The notes below the pieces were generated by a model. It made no database searches. It saw only the letters and a list, made by a program, of their open reading frames with translations, and was not told where the DNA came from. 64,000 nt of DNA. Origin: Apiospora phragmitis (taxonomy: Eukaryota > Ascomycota > Sordariomycetes > Amphisphaeriales > Apiosporaceae). The translations under genes were made by a program, and so were the position numbers. Every line of letters starts with the position of its first letter. Within the stretch, counting starts at the first letter, position 1. The stretch covers positions 1,674,001-1,738,000 of the forward strand of contig JAQQWL010000008.1 in the NCBI GenBank assembly GCA_038363925.1, written 5' to 3'. Below, piece by piece: positions 1-11,900 of this stretch.

Positions 1-444
1 CGGTTCGGAAACCAGATCCGGACGTCGGGAGCGCACATACCCCTGAGAGAGGACCCCCGTCTGAACTGGCTGAAGTCGGCCATCGAGGAGCAGACGGAAA
101 GCGAAGACCATCCGGGCGGCGGCAACACAGGCGTCGCTGCGCACGAGAGTATCACGCGTACGGTCCAGCAAGCGCCCGACGAGGAACGGGCCATCGACGC
201 CGTGGCCGTCTTCATGGCACGCCGGCTGGCCCGGGTCCTCATGCTAGAGGAGGATCAGGTGCAGATGACGCAGAGCTCCATCGCGAGCCACGGGCTGGAT
301 AGCATGATCGGGACGGAGTTCCGCAACTGGATCTTCCGGGAGTTCAAGGTCGATGTACCGTTTCAGCAGCTGCTTGCCGGTAGTCTCACGGTTCGCGACC
401 TTGCCAAGCTTTTGTGCGAGAAACTCTTGAATAGGCAAGACTGA
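1..444 (+). CDS. Polyketide synthase, C-terminal acyl carrier protein domain (5' partial)
   Basis: The frame is open from the first base and ends at TGA 442-444, giving the last 147 residues of a larger protein. Residues 70-145 form an acyl carrier domain with the phosphopantetheine site motif HGLDSMI (serine at about residue 101), followed by the helical stretch FRNWIFREFKVDVPF and the closing LTVRDLAKLL. The ~60 residues before it look like the linker after a ketoreductase domain. An ACP as the last domain, with no thioesterase after it, is usual in fungal highly reducing iterative PKSs, which build polyketides in the cytosol. The enzyme class is inferred from the ACP type and position; the other domains lie left of the window. 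A decayed dehydrogenase follows on the same strand, as in a polyketide gene cluster. Confidence 0.85.
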   Translation, partial: RFGNQIRTSGAHIPLREDPRLNWLKSAIEEQTESEDHPGGGNTGVAAHESITRTVQQAPDEERAIDAVAVFMARRLARVLMLEEDQVQMTQSSIASHGLDSMIGTEFRNWIFREFKVDVPFQQLLAGSLTVRDLAKLLCEKLLNRQD

Positions 445-812
445 TCTTCGGAACGAGAGACTTTGTACAATCACACTACACATCAAGGAGAGAAAGCGCT
501 GTTCTGTGCCCCGAAAATAGTCAGCGCGGGGTCCCATTTTCTGATGACATAACGGCGAAGGAATTTGGTGGATGGCGGTTACTTTTGTGTACCGAGTACA
601 TGACCCCTCCCTTTACCCCTGTTAGTTTCTATAACAGTCCACCTTGAAATTGCGTTTCAAGTCGCATAAGAAGCTTCACTACAATCTTTACTAAACTTCC
701 CCTATCGCCTCGAAGCGGAGCCCGCCAGACGGGAGGTGGGGGGCAAGAGTGGAGCTGGGCATCATCGACTTTTTGGCCCCACTCCCGCCCGATACTCCGG
801 TCATGTGTGTAA
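445..812. other. Intergenic, no gene seen
   Basis: This holds the 3' flank of the PKS gene and then the place where the first half of the following dehydrogenase should be. I looked for a nucleotide-binding TGxxxGxG motif in all three forward frames and found none. No convincing regulatory site was seen. Confidence 0.5.
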
Positions 813-1379
813 GGCAAGGAGGCGGCGGCGCTAGTCGAGAAGACGTTCGACGGCGGCGTCGTCGACGTGCTCGTCAACAATGCCGGCTACCTCGAGCCCT
901 GGGCCAAGATCGCCGAGTCGGACACGGCCCAGTGGCTGCACACCATCGACATCAACATCAACGGGCTGTACCGCACCTCGCGCTCCTTCCTGCCGCTCGT
1001 GCTGCGTTCGGCCACGCGGACGGTCCTCAACATCAGCAGCATCGGCGCCCACATGGTGACGCCGGGCGCGTCCGCGTACCAGACGACCAAGTTCGCCGTG
1101 TGCCGGCTGTCCGAGTTCATGGCGAACGACCACCGGGAGGAGGGCCTGGTGGCCATCGCGGTGCGCACCGAGCTCGGGCTCGGCATGCCCGAGTACATGC
1201 ACGAGGTCCTGGTGGACACGCCCAAGTTGGCGGCGGATACGCTGGTCTGGCTGCGGAGCGCGCGGCGGGAGTGACTTTCGGGGCGCTATGTGTCGGTGAA
1301 TTGGGATATGGCCGAGCTGGAGGGTAAGAGGGAGGATGTTTCGAAGAGGGATGTGTTAAAGTTCCGGTTGACGGTGTAG
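813..1379 (+). pseudogene. Short-chain dehydrogenase/reductase, N-terminally truncated with an internal stop
   Basis: The frame reads from 813, just after a TAA, into VVDVLVNNAG (the NNAG motif), then a catalytic serine in NISSIG and the SAYQTTK (YxxxK) active site. It is therefore a classical SDR using NAD(P)H. Two lesions are visible. First, the N-terminal Rossmann part with TGxxxGIG is missing. Second, a TGA at 1272-1274 sits where the frame otherwise continues with LSGRYVSVNWD and further residues to TAG 1377-1379; tryptophan at that place (RREWLSGR) is typical of the family as I know it. GTG 867 is not a credible start. Next to the PKS end it may have been a tailoring reductase of the same cluster, which is inference. 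Confidence 0.75.
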
Positions 1380-4300
1380 AGAAGTGGCTTCGTACAACGA
1401 GGTATACACTGGACATCTGTGCCACCGAGGATGCGGTCTTCGGTGAGGTTTTCGGGCCCCAGATGTTTGAAGAAAATGGCATCCCCCTATCGAGAGTAGA
1501 CACTAAGTATAGTAGGGTACAACTGGAAGTGATGTATTATGAAACTTCCTAAGCAACACCTGTATCGCGGTGATAGTAGCGTTTCGTGATATTTCTAGGG
1601 TGATGGTGGAAAATGTAGCGGTAGAATGGTACGGCATCTTTCATCTGCACCGACCCTCGAAGAGACCGGTTACTTATACTACGATAGAGGTGTTCATGTT
1701 GCTCGAATGAGCTCCTTATTAGCACCTGTATCATCCGCGTATGATACTCTTACTGATCCAGCTGGCTTGTCGTGGGACAAACAGTCTGCCTTGCCTCCAT
1801 CTCCTAAGCCCTTGCCTGGTCCAAGTCGCGCCATCAAATGGATGTCTCGATTACACGCAATACATTCCTTTGGTCTATGGTACTAGTAAGAAATACTCAA
1901 TAGATAAGTGTTCAACTGATGTTGTACCGGATGTCAGCATAATCCGTGGCTATGCAAGAATGGTAGTGCTAGGATGACTACTTCTGTCAATGAGATTATT
2001 GGAAACGGAGTGCGATTGCAGAGTTTATTAGTCCAATATGGGCGGCAAAGAGGTGCTATATTCTGACCAAAGCATATCACAAACATGTTAGTCATGTAAA
2101 GCAGGACGTGTGGTTTGGTTGAATTGTGATAGCACTTGGATACTGGCAGTTTGTATCCTTTAATGTGAAAGTCACGGTGTTTCCACAAACGCATTACTCA
2201 AGTGTTAAAATAAAAGCAAAAGCTCATGTGTCTAGAAAGTGAAAAGAATGTATAGCCCTAGTACTCCTGTAATAGTAACGATTCAATAATATAGGCTTGC
2301 ATTCAATGTCGTCCACACTGAACTTTTTTCGTCACCTTGCAGAAGCCGCAATCTATGAAGCGAGCACTTCAACATCATCCGCGAAGTCATAACATGTTGT
2401 GATTCATCAAACATTATTGAGTTTCATGATCAGCTTTGAGCATACCAGTATCAATATATGGTCATTATAGAGCATTACAATATTCATTCATATTGAGGCT
2501 TCTCAGTGTTATATAGAATACTGGTCAAACCAAATAAAACTGTCACTTACGAGTTGTGTTGTTTGTGACTGTCCCCATATATACCATAGAAGATTGCGTT
2601 CAGATTAGCATTGATTGCTGCTTTGCTTTGATGTTATATAACGTTATCAGTAGTGACATGCTGGTCAGCTCTCACAAAAAAGCATCAGAAATGAAAGGAA
2701 ACCATGCTGACTGAAATCAATAAACATTCATGCCTTAGAAGTGATATATTTAACCATTGAGAGATAGAGAGCATGCGGAGTCGAGAAAGACTAAGCCAGA
2801 AGAATGACATAAGCGGCTTCTGAAAATGTCGCGTTGTGCTTCTTCACCATCACGACCATCATGAGTGTTGCCAGGTGTGAAGAGAGAAAGAACAAATAGC
2901 CACATACATATGATTTATTATTACTCATATTGTATAAGGCTCGAGAAATTAGCGGCCACATGTCGAGACAAGTTGGGACTCACGATGTCCGATCAACGAG
3001 CAATAAGCGAAACAGGCCTGTGGTTAGTGGGCGATACGTTTAGATGAAGCGTGCGACCTTCGGAGATTATTGTGTCGAGATTTGCTGATAGACACTTTGT
3101 TCACCTGAGGAGAGTTGTCATTGCTTCTCTTCCATCTTGTGGTCTTTAGAGCTGGTGCATGCTGCTATGTCATGATTGTTAGTTCAGCATTGCGCTTCAT
3201 TTGCTACCTGCCCCTCCAAACCTCTTTGCCAGCAAATGAGGCTTGCCATTGCCAGACATATGAGAAATGCCATGTTTGTTCACATGATGAGCACTGAGAG
3301 GGAGAGTGGCCAGCTATGATGAATAAGTGATGAGCATGAACATATCAGCATCTCAAGTGAGGATTCACATATTATTGGTTGTTCATCAGCATCAGTTGAT
3401 TAAATGTGTCTGCTCTTCAGGTTTATCATTTTTCAGTTTCAGATTCAGCTTCATTTTCATATTTTCCATCATTTTGAAATCTTTGTTATAAGTTCTTTTC
3501 ATCTTCTTCACCATGTCATTTCTTCCTTCATCTCTTCAATCAGCTTCTTTATTCATCTAGATGTGATGGGCATGATCACATCAGATGTCCATCATCATCA
3601 TAGAGCCTTCAACGATAAACGATCGATACATCTGCCATGGCGCTGTGACCGGAAGGTTTGCCATGCCAGCTCATCATCTTCTCCATCCAGTGGAATCACC
3701 ATCGATATTGCGGATGCACCTTTGCAGCCATCATCGCTCAATCAGCGCGACCAGCCAGCCCGCCAGGCGCATTTCATTCAGTTGTGGGGCTTTATAGTCG
3801 TTTTCAGCCTCACGCCTTTCGGTCACCGCGAAGCATCCCATGACGATCAAAGCAGCGCGCTTGCACATATTTGCCATCAAGAAAGGTGTGCGAAGCACTT
3901 CAGGATATATATCAGATGGCGAAATGATAAGCTGTTGTCGTCATTTATGATATAATTGCTTATTCATGTCTTTACCAGCGAGTCATCATGCCTCTTCATA
4001 AATTCATGCCAATGATACGATTCATGTGTGGTATTGATATCAGCACAAATCTTTTTGTCAGGGCTGAACAGTATCACTATTAATTGGTGACATATGGTAC
4101 GTTTCTAGTGGCGACACCTTATCAGTGTCCATGTGAATGTTCATTTGTGGTGGTTCAGCAAATCGAACGAGCTGTGAACAGCTCATACCAGATTGCTGTA
4201 GAGGCAACGATGCTTGAAGTAGGCTTGTTTAACAACCAATATGGAGATATGTCAGAAGGAGCAGAGATTGATGATGGAACCATCAGATGTTGCTGCTTAA

Positions 4301-7121
4301 CGTTGCGATTCATGCCATAGACATATCAAATGATGTCACATGAAAATCTATTCAAAAGAGATAAATAAGGATCATATTGAGTTTTATAGCATATCAAGAG
4401 TAGAATGGTGTGGCCATTCATATCACGTGCTTTATGTGATGAAATAGGAGTGGAGAACATTCAAAATATTAGCCTTTTTGCCTTCTTTATCATAACATGA
4501 TGGTTGTTCACTCTGCATCCTTTGATCACTTAAACGATAACATTACATGAATAATATTTCATCATATTATAATATATGCAATATGTTGTCATGCATATCA
4601 CATTGATATACGACACCAGATGTTATATCATTAAAATCAGTTTGCTTTATTAATATACATAAACAAATCATGTAAAATCGCTTACCTGCTGCTTTATTGG
4701 TAGGAAGACCTGCAAAGCAGGAAGGCGAGTGTGTCAATCCAAGAACATTGGAGAGTCCCTTACAGACGTTACTTCGATCCACCTTTGGCTCATGTTGCAG
4801 TCAGACTCAGAGAGCGAGCCCTCAACCGACGTTGCTGGAAGATGCCTTATACGACCCAACAAGCGAAGACCGAGTCGAGATGTATTCAGAATCTAACTGC
4901 GTGCTTGATCAGATTGATATAGCGATTGACACCATTGGGAGAAAATCGATCCTGCTTTTCATGCTGTTGAATATAGTCTATCACATAATAAAGAAGGTTC
5001 ATCATGGCCGATCTTAATGTCATGTTGCAGTGAATTACCTAAATGAGATGTTCAGTGGAAGAGGATCATATCATTGATATTTGATGCTGTTGTTCAGCAT
5101 AGAAGCATCTAATCATCAGAAACTCACTCTTTCACTTCTTTAAGCTGCTTATTCATTTGAGATGATTCTCCTTTGATCCTTCCTTCCTAGATCATGCTTT
5201 GCAAACTTTATTTATATATAACATCATATCCCTTCTTCATCATTCATGATCATGCTGAAAGCAAAGCAATATGAGATGAAAGACAGTATTCATCAGACAT
5301 GTCTTCCTTCATACACGATAGGAGATCATGACATCATCCTTCATATTTGCTGTGAGAGCTGCTGCAGACCTGGCTCACCTTTTTGCTGCTTCATGGCAGC
5401 TAGTCTGATTTATCCAATATAAGATGGTGGTATGAAAGAAAACGATAAGACTTCATATTCGTTCAGCATCACCGAAGATATAATGCTCTTTCATTGCTGA
5501 CTTGACTTCATACCGCGGAAAATGGCATCGTTTCATCACGCTTACTCTCTTCATATTGTGATGACATGATGTATCCTTGTCACCAAATAATATGCCGCCA
5601 TTGATTGTGTTGAGTATCTTCAATTCAACCCCACTTTAGACATACCGCTCTTCTTCCCAGGCCCGCTGTCACGCTGCCGTGATCGTTATCACCTGTCACG
5701 CTATCCCCCTTTGCGCGACGTTTGCCCGGCAAATTCAGCCCATGCCATCGCTTTCCGCCTGCGTCATGCGATAGCTCATGCCATGCGACCGCTTACGCTG
5801 ACGCGCGAGAAGTTCTCTCGCCACGACGACCATGCGATCTGGCGATGCTGGCTGTGGCTGGTCCGCGCGCCACTCGAATCATTGCGATGCGTTGGGCGCT
5901 GAGACGCGGCTTACCTCGTGCCTGTCCGTCAACCGGATGCGCATAAAAACCATGCGCATTTGCGCAGACGCGCTGTCGATTTCAGTGTTGCTCAGCGGCC
6001 AAAGCAGAGAAGCGATTGCGCAGAACGGAACTGCGACATTTGTCAGGCGAATTTGAAACGAAGAAGAACGACCTCTCTTCTTTGTTCAGGCCTTCATCAG
6101 ACCGAAAGCTTGCCGCCACTTTATCGATCTGCAGCCAGATACCAGCAAAATCATCCAAGCGGACGTGTTCGTAGAAATCATCGCGCCATATGATGCATTG
6201 AAGATGCTTTAGCCATACCGGCGTCGCTTGCAGCAAAAGATTGATCACTCATCAGCTGTTATCCACGCAGAAAGAGGAGAGCCGGTTCGTCAGCATATTA
6301 TGATCATGTTCAAAAAGACGATCATATTCATGAAAATGAAGAAATGCGAATGCCGAGAAGAGCATCGAAGTGGTTTCCTTCATATGATGATGATGTTATG
6401 ATGATTGTTCATCTTGATGGTCGATTATCAGGAATCTGCCCATCTGGCACGATCAACAAGTCGATCATCATCACGAGATGCGCATTCAGACGACCGCCGA
6501 GAACCGCTCGCAAGCAAGCTGGCGAGATCACTGCATGCAGGGCACTGCCGACGCATGGTGAGCGCCCGTTGCAGATCATCAAGCGTCGCTTTCCTGGCGC
6601 TGCTGTTTGTGATGCCATGCTGTTTATCATGCACGAGAAGAAGATCAATTGAGATTACCGTGGCGCGCGCGTGAAATCGCACAGCTGCGCGCGGAGTATT
6701 CATCGGCCAGACGCATCAGTTGAGTACGATAGCAGGGGCAAGGCGTAAAGATGATGATGCATACGCGAGAAATATTGAGAGCAGAAGCATTACACAAAGA
6801 GAGGATGTACTACAGCAGGACTGCGTTGACGACCATGCAAACATTGCTCAGACGATGTTAGAAAGATGTGTTGGGAAGGGTCATTAGCGGCTGCTATGCA
6901 GAAGGAGTGGTATTTGAACATATGGCAGCATCGAATGAATGTTATCATGGTATTCAGCACTTAAGGATGCCCCTTCAAGCCTTTTGAGTGAGTGTTTATA
7001 AGTGACCAGTGTTCATCATTCATGTCAGTTTATGAAATAATTGATTGCTTTTTCAAAATGGCTGACCATGATACATACATTTGGCAGCTTCATTCATGTT
7101 CAATGCTATGTTAGGCGATCA
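1380..7121. other. 5.7-kb stretch without a recognisable gene
   Basis: Open frames here (up to 183 codons near 3404-3955) show no domains, are low complexity (Phe/His/Ser-rich) and follow the base bias, so I do not call genes. Roughly 2200-5600 is AT-rich with few CG dinucleotides and very many ATCAT/ATGAT/TTCAT words on both strands. CA and TG are abundant, so this is not the RIP pattern seen after 19.7 kb. A CpG-rich island follows at about 5640-6720. No RNA gene, tandem array or transposon end was found. Confidence 0.5.
5640..6720. other. CpG-rich island inside CpG-poor DNA
   Basis: Composition changes abruptly near 5640 from AT-rich, CpG-poor DNA to GC-richer DNA full of CG dinucleotides and words such as GCGAT, ATGCG and CATGC, then fades back after about 6720. 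No reading frame in it looks like a protein; the open frames are 60-100 codons, overlap on both strands and have no motif. It may be a decayed foreign or regulatory segment. Function unknown. Confidence 0.4.
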
Positions 7122-7546
7122 TCATAAGCAGCGAGAACAGTTAAGCCACTTGGACTGGTAGTGCGGCATGTACTTCTTGATCTCCAATTCGAAGTCCTAT
7201 GTTGTTTCGTACCACACACGAACCGATCAGTTCTCTGTTTCGGTGTTGCTTACCGGGAGGGAGAGAGTGGGAGGAGGGCGCTTCCAGCAGGATGGAATCT
7301 AAAACTTACCAAGGGCTCTCCCTTGTAGCTGATCTCCGTTCCGTTGTCGAGGGTGTAGAAGAAGGTAGCGGGGGCGATCTTCATCATGCCAGTGGTATTT
7401 CTGTCTCCGGGAGTGGCGCCGCGAGCCTGTACCATCTTTGGCAGAGCATGCCCGTTTACCGGTGTAGGAGTAAAGCCTTCCTCCATGGTGGCCATGGCCA
7501 TTGCGGCCAGTCCCAGCACGAAGGAGAGGAAGGTTAGAGGTCCCAT
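7122..7546 (-). CDS. Hypothetical small secreted protein, two exons
   Basis: ATG at 7546 opens a frame whose first ~19 residues (MGPLTFLSFVLGLAAMAMA) are a good signal peptide. Exon 1 is 7310-7546 (79 codons) and ends at a perfect GTAAGT donor (7309-7304) in phase 0. The 113-bp intron has CTGAT as a possible branch site and ends in CATAG. Exon 2 (7196-7122) adds 24 codons, ends at TGA 7124-7122, and carries two cysteines near the C terminus (WLNCSRCL). The mature protein would be about 84 residues. Without splicing the frame runs on to 7250. I do not recognise the family; an apoplastic or cell-wall role is only a guess from the secretion signal. Confidence 0.5.
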
Positions 7547-8282
7547 ATTGGAATCAATGGGAGAGTGCTCATAAAATTACTAACGCTGCTTTCCCAGGGT
7601 GAAACGGATCGGAGGCAGCAGTCAAGTTGATTGCAGGAGCGAGAGAGGTTAAGAGAAGGAGAAGGAGTTTGGAATGTCAATCGAGCCAGAAAGCGGCAAG
7701 TCTTTATGCAGAATATCGGCAAGTGCTATTCACTGTATTCACTCTCGGCTGTGCTATTTTATGAAGGTGAATACAGCATTAGATATCTACCTACCTGTTC
7801 ATGGACATGAATCTAAGTACGAGTCTTGGTACCCAAGACGTACAAATGAGGCACATGTATACCTCCTACTTGTACAAGCAATGCAGTCTGTCACTAACAT
7901 TGTCACATTCAATGATTGGGTTCCTGTGTTGACAGAACTGGTAATGCGCTAACTTGGGTTGATACAGACCATATAGATAGAATTGGCCCAAGAATCAAAC
8001 CGTACCATAGGGTTGACTCTAACTCAGATACCCCAGATACCTCGAGCCAGGAGTTGGAAGTTTTAGAATGTCGTCCCAGGTGTCGCATCGGTGTCTCTTG
8101 TAGATCACACTCTACATCGCCAAAGTTATGGGTCCCCCGTCAATGCCAGCCTTCCACGCGGGGGAAGAAGAGACGACGCAGCGCTGACCATGCAGATCAG
8201 AATTCCACCCAGCCGCTAGACTACCCACTTCACTAAATCAACTCAACGCCGTTGTGTATGTGCAGATCCCTCCCCCGGAATT
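7547..8282. other. Intergenic, no gene seen
   Basis: This is the upstream region of the small secreted-protein gene (transcribed leftward) and the 3' flank of the Mpv17-like gene to its right. The short open frames at 7674-8236 have no homologous look and differ in frame. No clear promoter element was identified. Confidence 0.5.
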
Positions 8283-8929
8283 TTACACTTGGGCAGCAAC
8301 CAGGCTCATGTAGATGCCCCAGAGCAGCCCGATGAAGTTCAAGAAGACGATGCGCTTCTCGACCGGGATGCAGGCGAAGCTAATGATGTGGCAAACGGCC
8401 AGATCCTGTACCCCGCGACGATCAGCGGGATGGTCTCGTTGCGGATGTTGTAGCCGATCTGGCCCAGGCCCTGGCCCTTGAGGAAGCCCATCAGGATGAA
8501 GAAGGCGACCGTGTTCATGAGCGCGCCCAGCGTGATGCAGTCGATGAACCACTTGGCTATGGTGTTCTGGACGTTGAGCTTGGGCTTGTTGAACTTGCCC
8601 GCCTCGCCCGCGGCGCCGACGCCGCTCTGGCCGACGCCCACCACCGAGGTGTTGGCCTCCGTCATCTTCTCCATCTCGTGCTGGTTCTTCTCGACGTCAT
8701 TGGGCGCGGCGCGGCGCTCGTAGGCCGGGAAGCTGCGCTCGAGGAACTGCTGCCAGACGTAGTTGGGCGGGCAGGTCAGCAGCGTCAGGATGACGAAGCG
8801 CAGGAACTGCAGGTGGTCGAAGGCGAAGGGCTTCTGCGCGTTGTAGGCCTCGAGGAACTGGGCCAGGATGTTGGACGTGCTCGAGAGCGCGGCCGCGGCC
8901 AGCGTCGCTTTCACCATGGCGGAAGGCAT
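8283..8929 (-). pseudogene. Mpv17/PMP22-family membrane protein with a one-base frameshift
   Basis: The chosen start is ATG 8929 (context ACAAAGATGCC), because the family-like segment KATLAAAALSSTSNILAQ begins there; an upstream in-frame ATG at 9184 adds residues that look like leader DNA. Features of the Mpv17/PMP22 family (mitochondrial or peroxisomal inner-membrane proteins) are the PPNYVWQQFLE segment, several hydrophobic helices, the late GYRIWP motif and the end PVEKRIVFLNFIGLLWGIYMS. GYRIWPFA and HIISFACIPVEKR lie in different frames with no room for an intron between them. Near 8389-8392 a single missing base explains this. The second frame ends at TAA 8285-8283. Either the gene is recently broken or the sequence has an error; the rest of the frame is well kept. 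Confidence 0.75.
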
Positions 8930-11900
8930 CTTTGTCGTAGGGGGGTTGTGGTGATTGTTGATGTTGATCTTATATTTTGGCCTGTGCTTTCTCTCGCTCT
9001 GGTTGATCGTCTTCAATCGGCCGGTAGGTGGTGGGAGATGCGAGGGGGGCGCGAAGGGCAATCTAGCATCGAAGATTGGAAGAAATGGATGGGAAAGAAC
9101 GAAAGGTCGATCGCTAATGGCGTTCCTCGTCGATGAATACTTAGATAGGAAAGGAGTAGGGCGAACAGGAGGCGAGGCGGGCAATTGGCCAGATCATGAG
9201 TTGCACCGCCGGGCAGTGGGCAAGCGTCTCAGGCGATCAACATGAACCAGTTGACACCAAGGTTTCGGAATAATGTCAGTTTAGTGGAGTTCTGTAGGGA
9301 TCGTCGGGCTTGGATCTCTCAATCTGGAGGAAACAGCAGTGCAGTCAATTAAAGAAACTCCATCGGCAATATCCAACGAGAGTTCGCGAACGGCAACGGC
9401 GGTTTTGCAATGTCCATTGCCGCGTCACCCAGTGGTCGCCGACAAGATTATTTGAGGGTCCTGGCGGCTCGCAGTGATGTCAGAACCAACATGGATCTTG
9501 CCCTGATCGCGACGGCAGTTGGATCTTGGCTACAAATGGGGTGGGCCCCTCCATGTTCAGCATTTGGTGGGCACCGCAACGCGTGCTTGTAGGAGCTTTT
9601 ATTAGTGCTTGTAGTGCACCGGCCAGCCGTTTCATCATCCTTCCGCTGGCTAAAAGTGGCCTACACAATTTAAGTGGCCGCGACAGCCGCAACTACTTCA
9701 ACAGCATTGAAGATTATCTACATAACGACACAAGAATGCGTCGCCTTACAAGGCTGGAGTTACGTTTCATCAGGCTATTATCAAGCAGGACCGAATAAGT
9801 GGGGTTGTTTCCCTTCCTCTTACCCCAATGGCAATCTCTCGGTTCTAACCCTTCGCTTCCTGTATGTATGCTGAAGTCCCCTCGGTCCAATTGAAGAGGC
9901 CTCGAATATGACTTCTATACTGGTGCACGGGAAGAGAAGTGGCAGGGATTATTCAAGCGTGTTCATGATTATGCTGAGACTGTGTCGCTCGCAGCGCTCA
10001 TCAGAATTAACGGCGCCAACCGGGATTATGCATGGCTAGGGGCATTGAAGAGGTAAACAGCGCACTGTCGATGGAGCCCATACGATAGGGTAATTGGCGA
10101 CGTCGCCGCGAAAGATATCTTTTATCGGAATAGGGCGTGTTAAATCTTCGCACTCGCGCCATTTCAGGTCACCAAGCTCGTCTCGGTGCCAATGTAAGTA
10201 CACATCATGATCGAAATAGGGGTTGCTATTGAACGTACACCTGCTCAGCGGACTACATCCGGGAAGCTCAGAAGGCAGGTCATGTATGCGCCAATGGGGT
10301 CATGATGCATAAGATATTGACGGCCGTTCTATAGGTAAGCACATTGCCTGCGTCTAGTATCGATGCGCCGACTTGCAACTGGTATACTTGTTGTCGACTC
10401 AATGATCACGACAATGCAGCAAAAAGGCTACCGGAGAGTTCATACTCACGATCGCAAGAGTAAGCCCCCAAGGCTCCAACCTTGGTTTTGATTTGGGATA
10501 GACACCCTCTACGCCCTCTGGGCTAAGGAATGAGCCCAATGACAGTCTGTCTATAAGCGCTCCATTCCTCCTTAGTTGAATTAAGACGTTCCTGGGTTTA
10601 GGTCATCATTAAAATAGTGAGACCGTGACAATAGGAAATTCGGCTTCAACTTGCCAATCCTGTAACACTCATTGGTTGCCGGCAGGGGTGGTATTGGAAC
10701 CTCCCATATAGCAAGTACTTACTGGGGTAAGAGCCCGGTAGAAGAGATGATAACCTTGACAGCTAAAGATCCCGTTCGGGTTTCGATGCAGATCGTGCAT
10801 ATTTTCTTTGCTATTTAAGATGGTAAGGGACCTTCACTAGCAAAAGTGCGGGGGGCGGCTATAGGTGGAGAGCAGTGGGAAAGTTCCGGCTAGGAGTCGA
10901 GTGTAATCGAAAGTTTATTACCCCTATTCGATGGTTTGCTCAGTTTAGGGGCTACCTCCTATCGCTTCACCTTGCCTTCCCTAAAGAGTAAACAACAAGT
11001 AGAAATACTCTTTAATCTATCAAAAAGGCAGCTCTCTAACTAACAATACATAGGGGATCATTTACAAGTAACAAGGTAGGACAACACCGACGAGAAAGGT
11101 GCATAATGTACCGTCAGCCCCAACCTGATATACTCTCCATTGGCAACTCGGAATAGAACTGACCTTCTCTCAATTATCAAGCACTCTAGGCACTGACAGA
11201 TACGTAATCAATAATTAGACTGTCTGGGTTTATCTTCTTCAATATTGGCAATCCCAGTATCTACACCTACATGCGCCGACTCTGCTTATGTGCTTGTACG
11301 TCGAATTCAACATATTTTGGCTACACGTTCTATGGATTGGCTCGGCACAAAACATGATGTCTTACCAGATGCCATGACAGACGGCAGGAGCACCTCGGGA
11401 CACCTCTAGCCTCAAGAGACCGGTCATACGTCTGCGGACTGTACATTATCCGCATGTCTTCGGTGTCCTCGAGATGCTGTCGTGGCCGACTGTCTTCGAG
11501 GTGGTTGTAAGGATAGTGGAGGTAGTGCCCCCCTCAGTGGGGAGGCTGGAACATGTTGGCTTGTTGGTCACCATGTATCGGTCAGTTTGGATCTATGCCA
11601 GCTTGTTGGTACTTGGGCATGCCGCCTTGTTGATACTGGGGCATGCCAGCTTGTTGGTATTGGGGAAGTTGGTAATTACATCTTTGCGACTAAGTTATCT
11701 GCGGGTTCGGGGTGAAGCTGTTGGGCCGTTGTTTGACTTTTGGGTAGTACGAGATTCTCTGGCTATTGTACTTGATGTTTTGCTGGATATATGAAAAATC
11801 TGGACCAGGGCCAAGTAAGCGATCACTTGGATTTATACATCCCTGATGTTACTAAAGCCATTAATTTTTGCACTCGCAGCTAATATGACACATGAAGATG

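Noticed and set aside
749..1327. 192-codon frame over the SDR region
   Set aside because: Arg/His/Gly-rich out-of-frame reading of the GC-rich SDR remnant; the SDR frame has the family motifs.
3404..3955. 183-codon open frame
   Set aside because: Low-complexity Phe/His/Ser-rich translation from TTCAT-biased DNA, no motif, no start context, overlapping frames equally open.
11474..11794. 106-codon hydrophobic frame that looks like a membrane protein
   Set aside because: It is the antisense of the Gln-rich repeat; its Leu/Val repeats follow from that.
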